The notes under the pieces: model-generated
What the model saw: only the letters and a program-made list of their open reading frames with translations
Databases searched by the model: none
Told to the model about the DNA's origin: nothing
NCBI GenBank assembly: GCA_963580285.1
Contig: OY757010.1
Coordinates: forward strand, 153,514,763-153,578,762
Length of the DNA: 64,000 nt
DNA from: Lucinisca nassula
Lineage: Eukaryota > Mollusca > Bivalvia > Lucinida > Lucinidae
Direction: 5' to 3'
Program-made: the position numbers and the translations under genes
Part shown: positions 40,535-51,365 of the stretch, in pieces
Position numbering within the stretch: the first letter of the stretch is position 1
How the letters are laid out: the number at the start of each line of letters is the position of its first letter

Positions 40535-40850
40535 CCGGCCCCGATAGCTCAGTTGGTAGAGTGTCCGCTCCGGGGAACGGGAGGTCTCGGGTTCGATCCC
40601 GGGCCGCGACATACCAAAGTCGTTAAAAATGGTACTAGCTGCTCCTCGTTTGGCACTCAGATTTACGGGGTAGAGCTAGGACTGGTCGATCCAGTGTCAG
40701 GAAAATGTGACTGGGTGTGGTATCATGTAATGTGTCTGGGACATGATACTTCAGTGAGGCAGCACAATAAACGTGAGCATTGAGCTCCCTGTCGCAACCA
40801 GACACCGTCGTGATATGACTGAAAATTGTTGAAAGCGACGTTAAACCCGA

Positions 40851-40944
<94 letters not shown>

Positions 40945-40947
40945 TAT
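40535..40947 (+). mobile_element. SINE-1, complete, CA tail, 12-bp TSD
   Basis: Head GGCCCCGATAGCTCAGTTGG, box B GGTTCGATCCC, body to GACACCGTCGTGATATGACTG, 3' end GAAAGCGACGTTAAACCCG, then ~44 CA units (40,856-40,943). TTACAAACATAA flanks the SINE plus microsatellite (40,523-40,534 and 40,948-40,959). Confidence 0.95.
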
Positions 40948-40959
40948 TTACAAACATAA

Positions 40960-42132
40960 ATCTTTTTGTCACCAATGTCTGGGGGGAGTTTATATATGAA
41001 TTTTTTTTCCAATTTCCTGTTTCCAAGATATCGGAAAAAATGACCTCCAGAATGTCCAGTTGAACAATGTAGCTACCATATTTTTTTCTTTTTTATTCAC
41101 CGCATACTTAAGGTATAGAATATGTATTTTCCAGGGGTAAACTTGAATGCTATATCACAGGGATCAATGCAGGACTCCAATGTTGCTATTAAAATGTTTG
41201 GCCAAAAGCAGTCCAGACATCGCGATCTGTGGACCTCTTGTTACATATCATGCATAATGCAGACTGCTACGACTGGTATAATGTTGCGTACGTTTCCATG
41301 TTTAAGATGTTTATATACATACGTCCAGGTTTGAGACCCCGAATAAAGTAAAGCGTTGACAGCTTGAATCGTGTGTCAGCAACGTCGCCTCATTTCAGCA
41401 CCTTTTACCATAAACCTAACGTGCACAACAGTTATCTGTCTCTAGAATGACTAACTTGTCGCAAAGGGAACTGTACGAGAGACACATAGGCATCGAGAAA
41501 AAGCGACTTGTTGAGTGTTTTGCGCTAAATTAATAATACGATATATTACATGCATTACAGAAAAATACTATGATATCTACCAGATATAAACTTGGTATTT
41601 TCCTTTTTTACTGAGAAGAAATATATCCTCGTAGCCGTGGAAATAAATCACTTTAGCTGGAACTACTTTTTGTGCAAGATACAAGATACCACTTTTGCAG
41701 TGAACTCGTTATATTCAAACACGGGAAAGTTTCAATAACCTCAACGTTATTCATGACGTCATCGCAAAATGCGTCTGGGAAGATATCAACAGAAGTTCAG
41801 AAAGCGTGGCGTTTGTGTTGGATGCAACGTTGAAACAAAGAAAACATGGACATGACCATTGAATAGGGAGACGTTTTACTTTCTTTAATCTCACAATTTA
41901 GTTGCTTTATCGCTGAAACCCTTTGTTTATTCTAGTTTTGTTCAAAACTGTAGAAAGCTCTTTCGAAATGGTGCCCATCCATTTTTTTCTTCCAGCCAGC
42001 TTCTGTAACACTAAGCTGATTGAACCGTTAACATGAGCTGTAAAAAGTCAACTGTACCGAAATTCAGATCACAAATTCAAAAGCCAAACTGTCCAAGAAG
42101 TCTATGGAAGTGCATGTTATATACAGATTAAT
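40960..42132. other. About 1.2 kb without recognised features
   Basis: No repeat match in the window and no supported ORF. Confidence 0.4.
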
Positions 42133-42286
42133 CATTTCTCGTATTTGAAATACGGGATTATTAAAACCTCGGGAGGTGAAACAATCCGTTCAAGAAACTC
42201 GTGCATCGACCTCGTTTCTCTATCGGATTGTTTGACCTTCCTCGGTTTATAAATCCCATATTTCAAATTGGAGAATGAAACAACTC
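42133..42286. repeat. Palindrome J, ~150 bp, imperfect
   Basis: TCTCGTATTTGAAATACGGG, TTATTAAAACCTCGG and TGAAACAATCCG on the left are mirrored by CGGATTGTTTGACCTTCCTC, GGTTTATAAATCCC and ATATTTCAAATTGGAGAATG on the right, around a ~30-bp centre. Confidence 0.75.
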
Positions 42287-43027
42287 TATATAATTTCTCC
42301 ATGAGGATCGATTTGTTACAGCCATTTTGTAGGAATCTGCATTGGAATTGAGGACAAGGATTGAATATTTATAAATTCAGGATTGAAGCCACGCACCCTC
42401 CCCCACCCGCGTAGTTTCCTTCTGACAGTCCCATGGCGGTCATTCTCATCTATATATTATTATGTATTTTTGTGCCGGTGCACTTTGTGCGCGTCCGTGC
42501 GTGTGTGTGTTTTGTATATGTGCATTCGTGATACTAACTTTCTCTACTATCGGCGAACTAAATCAGTCAGCACAAAATAGCGGCCACCGTCGGGCCAACA
42601 TCAATGATTTGGACGGATGTTTGCCCAACATTCCTTGCTGTCTTGGAAGATAGCTGTTTTCAGTATTTTTTTAATATTAGTTTACGTTTCGTATGAATCA
42701 CAACGGCAAATGACGTCAAAGTTTCTTGGTTTTTTAATCGGTAAATGTCGTCGTGTTAGGGGTGGGTGTGTAGTGGGAAACGAATGCGCTATATTTCGGA
42801 AGTACTCATAAGTATATTCGGAAATAACCTTTCCATGATCGACTGCCCTATTTCGGTGTAGGTATTCAAATTAAAAGATAGAGAAGTCCAGTCCTGAAAT
42901 GGATACATTCTTGCCAGTAGTAGCTTTAATTAAATCATTAACAAAATGTCCTGGTGAGGCGCTACAGACCGTTGCATCTGAAACTACACTGTATAGGTAC
43001 TTGTTTTGTTCAACAAGGTATTTAAAT
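42287..43027. other. No recognised feature
   Basis: Overlapping open frames near 42,383-42,811 (+) derive from low-complexity GT-rich sequence; no domain is visible. Confidence 0.35.
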
Positions 43028-43362
43028 TTATCAGTCACCCCCTATATGAATTGCATTGTAGCACATTGACCTGATAAACATATGCTATCTCAGGACAAGA
43101 GAGCTTTATCAGGTCAACGTGACATTGCACTTCTAAGAACTGGACTGCTGGGAAAATTGGCAAAAAAAAATAAGAGTGTACAATGGTATTAACTGATAAA
43201 CAGAATACCAGATTCGTGTCATTTGATATCAAGTTTATCAGGCTCGGCTTTGAGAACGCATGTAGAATCGCTCGGCAAGCCTCGCGATTCTACAAGCGTT
43301 CTCAAAGCCTTGCCTGATAAACTTGATATCAAAAGACACTCACCTGGTATTCTCTATATAAA
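43028..43362 (+). mobile_element. MITE-F, second copy
   Basis: Parallel to 36,880-37,338: TTTATCAGTCACCCCCTATA, ATTGACCTGATAAACATATG, then the palindrome TTTGATATCAAGTTTATCAG to its complement (43,219-43,335). The terminal inverted pair AGAATACCAGATT / CCTGGTATTCT is retained here. Confidence 0.75.
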
Positions 43363-43391
43363 ATGTTGGATTGCAACAACTGTCATTAGCC

Positions 43392-43545
43392 CTTAACATG
43401 CCACTCGCATCAATTTGTATCTGCTTCGCCGTCTGTTGGTTACTTTAAAAGTTATTGTTGCAAACAGTGGGGACCCAGATAAGACTTCAATCTGCTCCTC
43501 CAGGAGCAATTTGATCAGGATCTATACTGTTTGCGTGTTTGCGAA
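43392..43545. repeat. MITE-L, degenerate
   Basis: CCCTTAACATGCC at the left and GCAAACAGTGGGGACCCAGA to GATCTATACTGTTTGCG as palindrome arms around CTGCTCCTCCAGGAGCA. Confidence 0.65.
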
Positions 43546-44014
43546 AATTTTTAGAAGGTTTGCAAGAAGTGCAACGACATTTTCAGAGTTTTTCTTGGTA
43601 TACTTAGGTTCTAAAATTTCTATGACAAAATCGATTCTGAAGATATCATTCTCAATATTGTAGAGAAAGTTAAATCTTTTAATTCCGTTTATTACGCGAG
43701 AATTTTCCCCATGGATTTACTTTAAAGTGGAAAACAAAGACAGTTTTCGATTCCCGATGTGGGAGAAAACTGCAAATCTGATACAGCTAAAAAGTATTAA
43801 ATATTTGCATAAGGTTTATTGTTTGAGCAATGGCATACAGCTCTTTGATGATTAAAATGAAAAAGGCGAAATATTTGTCCGGAAAACGCAACAATCGCAT
43901 TAGGTTAATTTGATAACACAGTGTGTGGCATCGCGCAGCATTTTACGTTTCCATACCTGAACTTTTTCAGGACACAACAAGGCAACGCAAGCGTAGCATC
44001 CCCTCGCAACTGCA
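43546..44014. other. No recognised feature
   Basis: Non-coding AT-rich sequence leading into the tandem array. Confidence 0.4.
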
Positions 44015-44910
44015 TACCATTCATCAACATGAAGGTTTGAAGCATCTTCGATGATAACTGCGCATTCTATCCTGTCCATAAAGTCCATTGTGACATTGAC
44101 CTCTGACCCCTGACCTTGAAAGTCAATAGGGTTCATCGTCTCTCCGTGGGGAACGTTTGAGGAAGGTTTGAAGCTTCTACGAGGATAACTGTGTCTTCTA
44201 TCCTGTTCATATAAGGTTTTTAAGGTCAAGTTCATTGTTACATTGGCCTTTGATCTTTGACCTTGAAAAGCAATAGGGTTCATCATCTTTCCATGGGAAC
44301 ATTTGTGTAAGGTTTTAAGCTTCTACGATGATAACTGTGTCTTCTATCCTGTTCACAAAGTTTTTAAGGTCAAGCTTCTACGAGGATAACTGTGTTTTCT
44401 ATCCTGTTCATATAAGGTTTTTTAGGTCAAATTCATTGTGACCTTGGCCTTTGATCCTTGACCTTGAAAAGCAATAGGGTTCATCATCTGTCCATAGGAA
44501 ACATTTGTGGAAGGTCTGAAGCTTCTACGACTGTGTCTTCTATCCTGTTCACAAGGTTTTTAAGGTCAAGTTCATTGTGACCTTGACCTTTACCCCTTGA
44601 CCTTGAAAATCAATAGGTTTCTTCTTCTTTCCATGGAAACATTTGTGGAAGGTTTGAAGATTCTATGATGATCTGTTTGTCTTCTCTCCTGGTCACAAGG
44701 TTTTTAATGCCAATGTCATTGTGACCTTGACCTTTGACCCTTGACCTTGAAAATTAATAGTGGTCATTGTCTTTCCATGGGGAAACATTTTTGGAAGGTT
44801 TGAAGCTTCTACGATGAAAACTTTGTCTTCTATCATGGTCACAAGGTTCCGGACGGACACACACACGTACACACACACACTAACACACACTCTAACACAA
44901 ACACAAACGC
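44015..44910 (+). repeat. ~150-bp tandem array rich in TGACCT half-sites, ending in a CA repeat
   Basis: About five to six units built on GAAGCTTCTACGATGATAAC, TGTGTCTTCTATCCTGTTCA, CAAGGTTTTTAAGGTCAAG, then TTCATTGTGACCTTGACCTT, TGACCCTTGACCTTGAAAA and CATCTTTCCATGGGGAA. One unit is partly deleted (~44,340). The TGACCTTTGACC and TGACCTTGA strings match nuclear-receptor DR1 and extended half-site sequences; binding is untested. Followed by ACACACAC/ACAAACAC at 44,859-44,910. Confidence 0.8.
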
Positions 44911-45128
44911 ACGGCACCGATGCTATATCCCCGTCGCAACCTTGTTGTGAGGGGATAATTAAGGATATTCTTTATTTCAGTTAAAAATCACACATAAAGA
45001 CACTGCCCAACAATGGGTAGCGGTGGTGTAAAAGCCACTGCCTCTCTCTCACGCGCGCGTGAAACGCCCGGAATGAGTGTTCGAGAGCGATTCGATAAGC
45101 TTTGAGGATGTTTACCCAGTACATACAA

Positions 45129-45427
45129 TCATCACGAGAAAAGATTCGTGAAATGAACGCCCCGAATAAATAAACCCCACCTTACATAGAGAAAACTTGG
45201 GTTTACAGTGGTACACATTATTTTTCTTATTTCTGCTCCAAGACATAGGTTGTGGGTGCCCTTTAGAACCGCCTCAATGAGGCGGTTTTTACGAGCACCC
45301 GCAACCTATGTTTGCAATATACATCAGAAAAATTTCACAGATTTTCATCAGAAAAGTAGCCGTTTTGGAGATTTGAAAAAAACAACAACAAAAAAACACC
45401 ATATCGCACGGGTGTGTTATCGTAATG
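45129..45427 (+). mobile_element. Hpn-B MITE, complete
   Basis: Left end CATCACGAGAAAAGATTCGTG, right end CACGGGTGTGTTATCGTAATG. The hairpin at 45,240-45,318 is good: TAGGTTGTGGGTGCCCTTTA and TTTTTACGAGCACCCGCAAC. An extra AAAACAACAACAAAAAAAC tract sits in the right half. Confidence 0.9.
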
Positions 45428-45521
45428 AATCCCGGACTTCTCCAGACTTTTGGATGATTATTCAAACCGTGGTCCCGTCTCCGTATGAACTTAACTGTTG
45501 ATGTGACGTACAACTCAAACA
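45428..45521 (+). mobile_element. SINE-4, 3' half only
   Basis: ATCCCGGACTTCTCCAGACT, GGTCCCGTCTCCGTATGA, AACTGTTGATGTGACGTAC: the tRNA head is absent. It begins exactly at the Hpn-B end. Confidence 0.75.
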
Positions 45522-45628
45522 CGTACTCTTACAATCTATGATTCTGAGCAAAGATAAGGAGAATAACGTTCAATATTATAAACCCCACTATATACTTTAT
45601 ATTATAAAGTAGGTGTCACAGGGGTGTT
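45522..45628. mobile_element. Hpn-type right-half remnant
   Basis: GTACTCTTACAATCTATGAT, CTGAGCAAAGATAAGGAGAA and TATAAACCCCACTATATAC parallel the Hpn-A right hairpin arm and its secondary hairpin. No left half is present; the PLE fragment starts at its right edge. Confidence 0.5.
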
Positions 45629-46796
45629 CGGTACTAAGTTATTTAGATAAATTGTGGGTATTCCGATGGGTACGAATTGCGCAACCCTTGTACCTGGTCT
45701 GCTTTTGTGTTGTTATGAAAGAGACTTCATGATGTCCCTTTCCCTTGAAAATCAATCTGAAATCATTGAAGCCCATGGCTCAACTTCTAGATATTTGGAT
45801 GATTTATTAAATATTGACAATACCTATTTGATGGTTTGATCAGTCAAATTTACCCCCAAAACTTCAGTTAAATAAAGCAAATTCTTTTGATACCGAGGCC
45901 CCGTTTTTCTATCGTAGATGGGTTGATTTCCTGCAAAGTTCATGATAAACGCGATGATTTTGATACTGAAATGGTACATTTTCCTTTCCTGGATGGTGAT
46001 GTTCCTCGTACGACATCCTATGTCGTATATATTTCGTAATTACTTCGATTTGCCAGAGTGTTTAGTCATGTCACTGACTTCAACACTCGTAATAAATTGT
46101 TGACTGCTAAACTTCTTAACCAGGGTCATCGGTATCATAAGCTACGCAAAGCCTTTTCAAAATCTTATAGACGTCATTTCGATTCAATTTCAAAATTCAA
46201 TGTTGGACATAAATCTCTTCTTGAACAAGTTCTATCGGAACCCGAATTTAGAGAGAATTCTATTTTATGTAATGTTGGTTGGTGCCTGATGCCCTGTCTC
46301 GGAGTCTAACTGTTGGTTTTCTTTTTCTCCAGCATTTCAGTGGTTTCTTACTGTCGAGTTCTCACCGTTGTTTTACCTCTGTGGTCGTTTGATTTTTGTG
46401 TTCTCGGAGTTCTTGCACTGATAAGTAAGGATACCTTCATGCGGACTGAACAAATTGTCTAAATCGCGACGGAAGTTAGGGAGAGGATTGCGGCCGCGTA
46501 AAATCGATTTAAGTCCCTCTGTGGAATTCGTTTCACTGACAGTTCCAAGGCGGTTCTCCTGTCGCAGTTTATTTTTGTTTTGGTTTGTGTGTGTATCGCT
46601 TGTATTTTGTTGTTTTGGATAGCCAATTGGCCATTTTGTGGGTAAATAACTGTCCTTTTGGCTTTCGGCTATTGATGTTTCCATTAGAGTATAGTAATTT
46701 CATGTTTGTGTTTCCTTCCCTGTGGTGTCTCTGATGGGAGCTGTTGGCCAATTGTATCATTTCCTGATCATTGCCTTTACTTCCATTAAGACAAAT
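45629..46796 (+). pseudogene. PLE fragment (RT motifs B and C onwards) with internal deletion
   Basis: Starts at TTCGGTACTAAGTTATTTAG, equal to position ~61,632 of copy 2. It encodes GIPMGTNCATLVPGLLLCCY and SRYLDDLLNID, then several frameshifts and stops, and FNTRNKLLTAKLLNQGHRYH. After CCCGAATTTAGAG the sequence jumps ~240 bp into the 3' module (GTTGGTTGGTGCCTGATGCC) and continues to ATTTCCTGATCATTGCC. More diverged than copies 1 and 2 are from each other, so older. Confidence 0.85.
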
Positions 46797-47082
46797 TATT
46801 CATGTGTGTATATAGATCACTGCGAAAATTGAATTTGGTTGAGTGAGGGTGGGGCAATTTAAGACTCTATCCCTACCCCCACTAGTTTTCCTCGAATAGA
46901 AGCATGAATCGTGATGTGGGACTGTAACCCTCGAGACGGATGTTTTACATGCATGCAAGATTCTTATTCCAACTCACGGGTAAGATAAGAAGGGATCTTT
47001 TCCTCACTTTTAGTGCCGGTTTGGTACAAAAAGGCAAGAAAAAACTCATCATTTGATGCTGTGTATCACATTGCATTAACAC

Positions 47083-47302
47083 TTATTGTACCAAATGGAA
47101 TCTTCCTCCTTATATATAGGAGCCCATTTCAAAATTTAGGGATGTCAGGTTGTGTTTTCATCATTTTTATTTTTGGAAAATGACTGAACTTTTAGCAAAC
47201 AGTGGAGGCCCTGTTCAGACGTCGCGTTCTGTGGCGTCTGATCTGGGCCTGTACTGTTTGCCACGGTACCCGTTTAGGGGTTTCCAGTCTGAAATGGGTT
47301 AA
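47083..47302 (+). mobile_element. MITE-L, complete
   Basis: TTAACACTTATTGTACCAAA at the left and GAAATGGGTTAAC at the right. Interior: GGAATCTTCCTCC, GTCAGGTTGTGTTTTCATC, the palindrome CAAACAGTGGAGGCCCTGTT to GGGCCTGTACTGTTTG, and GGGGTTTCCAGTCTG. Confidence 0.8.
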
Positions 47303-47644
47303 CAATAATACTATAAAACGCGGAAACGTTCTGAGCAAATGTCACTGAAAGTCGAAACATTTTTGTAGCTATTGCAGAGTTTTGCTTTGGCATTGGTTCT
47401 ATACGAATTGCAGTTTGTTTTTCAGGAAAACCCATTTATTTGTCGTCTCACACAATGACGATCGCATTAATAACGACAGTGACTACTCCGTCTGCGACGG
47501 TAAAAATATAATTGCTTAACACCTAATAAAATTCCGGAAATTGGATCAGTTTGTGGAGGTGCAGCAAGCCTTCCATTTATAAGAAGAGTGTATTGTGTTT
47601 CACAAGGAAGTTCGATTTTCGAACATAAATCAGTATTACCTTGT
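47303..47644. other. No recognised feature
   Basis: Non-coding; nothing repeated within the window. Confidence 0.4.
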
Positions 47645-47656
47645 TCTACAATGGTC

Positions 47657-47892
47657 TTTTTTTTTTCTTTTTTTTTTTTTTTTTTGGTTTTTCGGCCCTT
47701 TCAAGACTATTTCACTCATATCGAGCCGATCGTTAATCAGAGGTGGGCGAAAACCGGAGTACCCGGAGAAAACCACCTGACCTTCCGTTGCAGAACTTGG
47801 CGTCTCACATGTGACCCCAGCAAGCTCGAACCACAGCGGTGAGAGACCTAATGATCAAGAGTCAGCGCTCTTAACCACTAGGTCACGGAGGC
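47657..47892 (-). mobile_element. SINE-3, complete, 12-bp TSD
   Basis: Minus-strand copy with head GCCTCCGTGACCTAGTGGTT at right, box B-like GGTTCGAGCTT, body and A-tail (T-run 47,657-47,685). TCTACAATGGTC flanks it exactly (47,645-47,656 and 47,893-47,904). Confidence 0.95.
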
Positions 47893-47996
47893 TCTACAAT
47901 GGTCATCAAGGAAGAATGAGAAGGGAATTAATACACTTCCAGGACATTATGTAAAAACATTCTTCTCTCCCTTATCGAAAGGGGTCTTTTTCTGAC

Positions 47997-48265
47997 CATC
48001 ACGTGAACAAGTCCGTGAAACGAACGCCCCCTAAACCCCATTTTATATAGAGAAAACTGGGATTTACGAGGGTATACGATATTTTTCTTATTTCTTGTCC
48101 AAGACATAGGTTGTGGGTACTCGTTAGAACCGCCTCAATGAGGCGGTCCTAACGAGCACCCACAACCTATGTTTGAAATGTAAATAAGAAAAAAAAAATA
48201 TCACGGATTTTCATCATAGGAGGTGTGAAAAGTGCACAATGTCGCACGGGTGTGTTATCGTAATG
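47997..48265 (+). mobile_element. Hpn-B MITE, complete
   Basis: Ends CATCACGTGAACAAGTCCGTG and CACGGGTGTGTTATCGTAATG; hairpin 48,105-48,178 has a single arm mismatch (GCGGTCCTAACGAGCACCCA). Among the best preserved copies, hence probably young. Confidence 0.95.
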
Positions 48266-48569
48266 AAAAGAATTTTCTCTACACAATCTTATGTTTCCTC
48301 TGAGGAAATGCCTTTATTAGGGCGATGTATTGTACAGGAAATCACCCAAAAAGGTAGGAAATTTGTCGACCTTGTAAAACATTACGATCCTTTTATAGGG
48401 GCCATGTCAAAGGAAAATCTATCGGCGGAATTGCCGACCAGTGGGGCGTTAAACAATGCGAGCGATCGCTTGAGCGCTTGAACAAGCAAAAGCACACTAT
48501 TGAACGACACTAAGCGCTCGCTGTTTCAAATGACGAACTTAGACTGTTTGTCTGCTTCCCGGTCTTTGT
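48266..48569. other. No recognised feature
   Basis: Contains an 80-codon frame that begins inside the Hpn-B end and is not a supported gene. A short inverted motif GAGCGATCGCTTGAGCGCTTG occurs near 48,460. Confidence 0.35.
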
Positions 48570-49235
48570 TTGTTATGCCCCCAACTTCGAAGAAGTTGAT
48601 GGGGCATATTGGTTATGTCTTGTCCGTCTGTCTGTCTGCCTGTCCGTCTGTCCGTTACGCTTTCACCCTGTAGGAAACTGAAAGCATGGTTTGAGCTAGG
48701 ATCTCGAAATTTAATATATGGAATGTGCATGAAAAATAAGCGGACACGTATTTTATTTTATTTTATTTTTTTCGCCGGACTTCTCTTTGCAGGGTTACGC
48801 CCCTTTTCGGACTTATGCATTGTGGCTATGGGGAAACCTTGTGTACAAGATATCTGGAGAACAACTTGAGCTAGGCTCATGATATTTAGTAAACAGTTTG
48901 GGTCTAAGGTGTAGATGACCTGATTAACTTTTGACGAAATTCCGAAAATATTTAACGGAGTAACGCCCCTTTTCGGACTTATGCATTGCGGCTATTGGGA
49001 AACCTTGTGAACAAACTATCTGAAGAACCGCTTGAGCTAGGCTCATGATATTTAGTAGAGAGTTACGGTCTAATGTGTAGATGACCTGATTAACTTTTGA
49101 TGAAATTCCGAAAATATTTAATGGAGTAACACCCCTTTTCGGACTTATGCATTGTGGCAATGGGGAGACCTTGTGAGCAAAATATCTTTTTAATTTTGTG
49201 TCTATTAGTGGCAAGCATATGGTTGGGGACATAGT
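48570..49235 (+). repeat. ~166-bp tandem repeat, about 3 units plus leader
   Basis: Units share GCCCCTTTTCGGACTTATGC, GGGGAAACCTTGTG, TTGAGCTAGGCTCATGATAT, GTAGATGACCTGATTAACTT and GAAATTCCGAAAATATTTAA, starting near 48,800, 48,965 and 49,131. The leader has GAAGAAGTTGATGGGGCATA and a TCTG/TCCG-rich run. Confidence 0.85.
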
Positions 49236-49256
49236 GTTTCACAAACACATTTCTAG

Positions 49257-49519
49257 TTTGTTTGTTTGAATTGAGGTTTAACGTTCCCATCAACACTATA
49301 GGTCATTTTAAAGACGTTGCTTCTATTTTTTTTTGGAACTTTTACCCGATATTGAGATGAAATGACCTCTCAAGCCCTGTCGCCCAATGGATAAGCATAG
49401 ATCGTCCGACTCGCACCGCTTTGCCTAGGCAGGCTTAGATCCTGTAAGCGGTTTACCAGAACTCGTATGGGAGCATCATGCAGCCCATCTATTTATTCAA
49501 GCCCCGTTGGGCGGGGGCC
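49257..49519 (-). mobile_element. SINE-2
   Basis: Minus-strand copy, tail AGTTTGTTTGTTTGAATTGA at left, head GCCCCGTTGGGCGGGGGCC at right; ~35 bp of the CCGACCCGCACACG part are deleted. Confidence 0.8.
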
Positions 49520-49812
49520 GTCCCTGTCTTTAAGAAGTTTAAGTCTGCTGGTTCTGCTTGAGGAACTGACAAATAGTTCTATGGAAGGTAGTTAATACCT
49601 GTTTATACGGCTGTAAACAAACTATTTTCTTCCCCGATTCAGATGAGGTCGAATCTCCATTCCATTCACGCATGCGCAAAGGATTCAATACCCAACTATA
49701 CACCTCTCAGACTTATCGCAAGTGCTCGCGGGCGCTCAGGCTAGCGCCTGCGTTCAGGAGGCAAATAAGCGAGCCTGCTCGGGTACTCAGACAAGCAAGG
49801 TCGTTGAAACTT

Positions 49813-50057
49813 CAGGGCCCAGTAATTCAAAGCCTTGTTAGCTTAACGAGATCGTTAATTGTCAAATTGTTAACTGTAAGGGCAAAGTATCTAGTACTTT
49901 GGTATTTTGCTGATAAAAAGTGTGAGTAGCTTTTGCAACTGCAAAGGCTACTAACATTTTTTCAGCAAAAATATTAATATATTTGCCATATTTTATGATA
50001 AAATCTTAACGATACATTAGCTAACGACATTCTTAATTCTGAACCACCTTGACCCTG
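49813..50057. mobile_element. MITE-G, complete
   Basis: Left end CAGGGCCCAGTAATTCAAAG, right end TTCTGAACCACCTTGACCCTG. Internal palindrome GTGAGTAGCTTTTGCAACTG / GCAAAGGCTACTAAC. Diverged relative to 9,453. Confidence 0.75.
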
Positions 50058-50159
50058 ATGTAGAAACTAGCGGTAATATACTATCTAAGATATGAACACA
50101 AAGGTGCTGATCAGACTGCACACATGCGCATACTGAACTGCATCATGAAAGAGCAGGTT

Positions 50160-50432
50160 TTGTTCAGACCTTCATTATTTCTCTACCAAGGGCGAGGATT
50201 GTGACCACGCAAAATCCATTATACCCCCAGCCCTCAACGCCCAAGTAAAAACAGTTTTACTGGTCCTTCTGTTGCGATTTTATTGCTAAAGTTCGTCTTT
50301 GCATGTGGTTGTGCTAATATTTATTTTATTTGTGGATAGCCGTTTGACCTTTACTGTCTTTTTGGCTTGCCGCTGGGTACATTTCAATTATACTGAAGTT
50401 GTTTTATGTTTGTGTTTCTTTCCCTTTAGTGT
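50160..50432 (+). mobile_element. PLE 3'-module fragment
   Basis: CAAGGGCGAGGATTGTGACC, GGTCCTTCTGTTGCG, GATAGCCGTTTGACC and TTATGTTTGTGTTTCTTTCC; the terminal CGATTCCTGATC block is missing where mariner sequence starts. Confidence 0.7.
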
Positions 50433-51011
50433 CGATTGGGTAGCAAAATGGCAACCAGTGCATCGGTATGCAGCGCATTGTTGAAACGGTTTAGGTCAAA
50501 GGAAGATGATTTTCTTTCACTTCTGGTAACCCACTATTATTATGAGCCAGGGAATAAACCTCAAAGTCGCCAGTGGGTAGAGCCGGGATATCCGAGGCCA
50601 AAGAAGTCTAAAACGCAACCATCTTCTGGAAAGGTGATGGCAACTGTATTTTGGGACCCACAAGGCGTAATTATGTTGGACTTTCTAGAAAATAAAAATA
50701 CAATAACAGGTGCGTATTATGCAAATTTGCTCTACCAACGGAGAACTGCGATCCGTGAAAAACGCCGAGGTAAATTTTACCAAGGGATTCTGCTCTAACA
50801 GGACAATGCAACAGTCCACACTTGCAAAATTGCAATGTTGCGGTTGAGCGGAATGGGTACGAGCTTATTCCACACCCCGCCTATTCTCCGGACTTAGCTC
50901 CTAGTGACTATTTCCTATTCCCAAACTCGAAAAAGGATATCCGTGGACGTCATTTCTGGTCCAACGAAGAAGTCGCGGCATTTGACTTACAAAGGGGCGA
51001 TTCAGTCAGGA
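50433..51011 (+). pseudogene. mariner transposase relic
   Basis: Conceptual translation gives LLKRFRSKEDDFLSLLVT, EPGNKPQSRQWVEPGYPRPK, GKVMATVFWDPQGVIMLD, YYANLLYQRRTAIREKRRGK, then (after a frameshift) QDNATVHTC and NGYELIPHPAYSPDLAPSDY. These are the ordered blocks of the D,D34D mariner catalytic core. The second and third Asp (QDN, SPDLAPSD) remain. The first (the MDE motif) is deleted: LVT joins HYYYEPG directly. The N-terminal DNA-binding part and terminal repeats are absent. Such a fragment cannot be active. Confidence 0.9.
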
Positions 51012-51153
51012 GGTTCTCACGAGGACCAATCTAAATTTTGCTCAGAAATAATAATAATAACAACAATAAAAAGAACACACACACAAACATTTTATCTAAA
51101 AAATGCTTGATCTGAAAGACGATATATTAAAACACGGGTATGTTATCATAATG
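51012..51153 (+). mobile_element. Hpn-B/A MITE, right half from the hairpin centre
   Basis: Begins AGGAGGTTCTCACGAGGACC, the right hairpin arm, followed by AATCTAAATTTTGCTCAGAA and the end TATGTTATCATAATG. The left half is absent and the break falls at the hairpin centre, where the mariner relic abuts. Confidence 0.75.
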
Positions 51154-51365
51154 TAAATGTAAGAAAGAAAGCGAGACGTTTTAATGAAACAAAATGGGAC
51201 GAACAAATATTTTTACACATATAACGCTAGGGATGAATAAAAACGTAAATAAGATGCTGTATTAAACATTTGGACTCTGGCCAGTGGCAGACGAGTGGGT
51301 GTACTTATTTTTAAGGTTTACTGTCAATAGATACACCTGTTATATATTCCACTATATCGCATTTT

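Noticed and set aside
40635..40944. Cys/Val-rich open frames
   Set aside because: Same explanation: the (CA)n tail and body of SINE-1.
43900..44286. 128-codon minus-strand frame with internal repeats
   Set aside because: It is a by-product of the ~150-bp tandem array and no domain is present.
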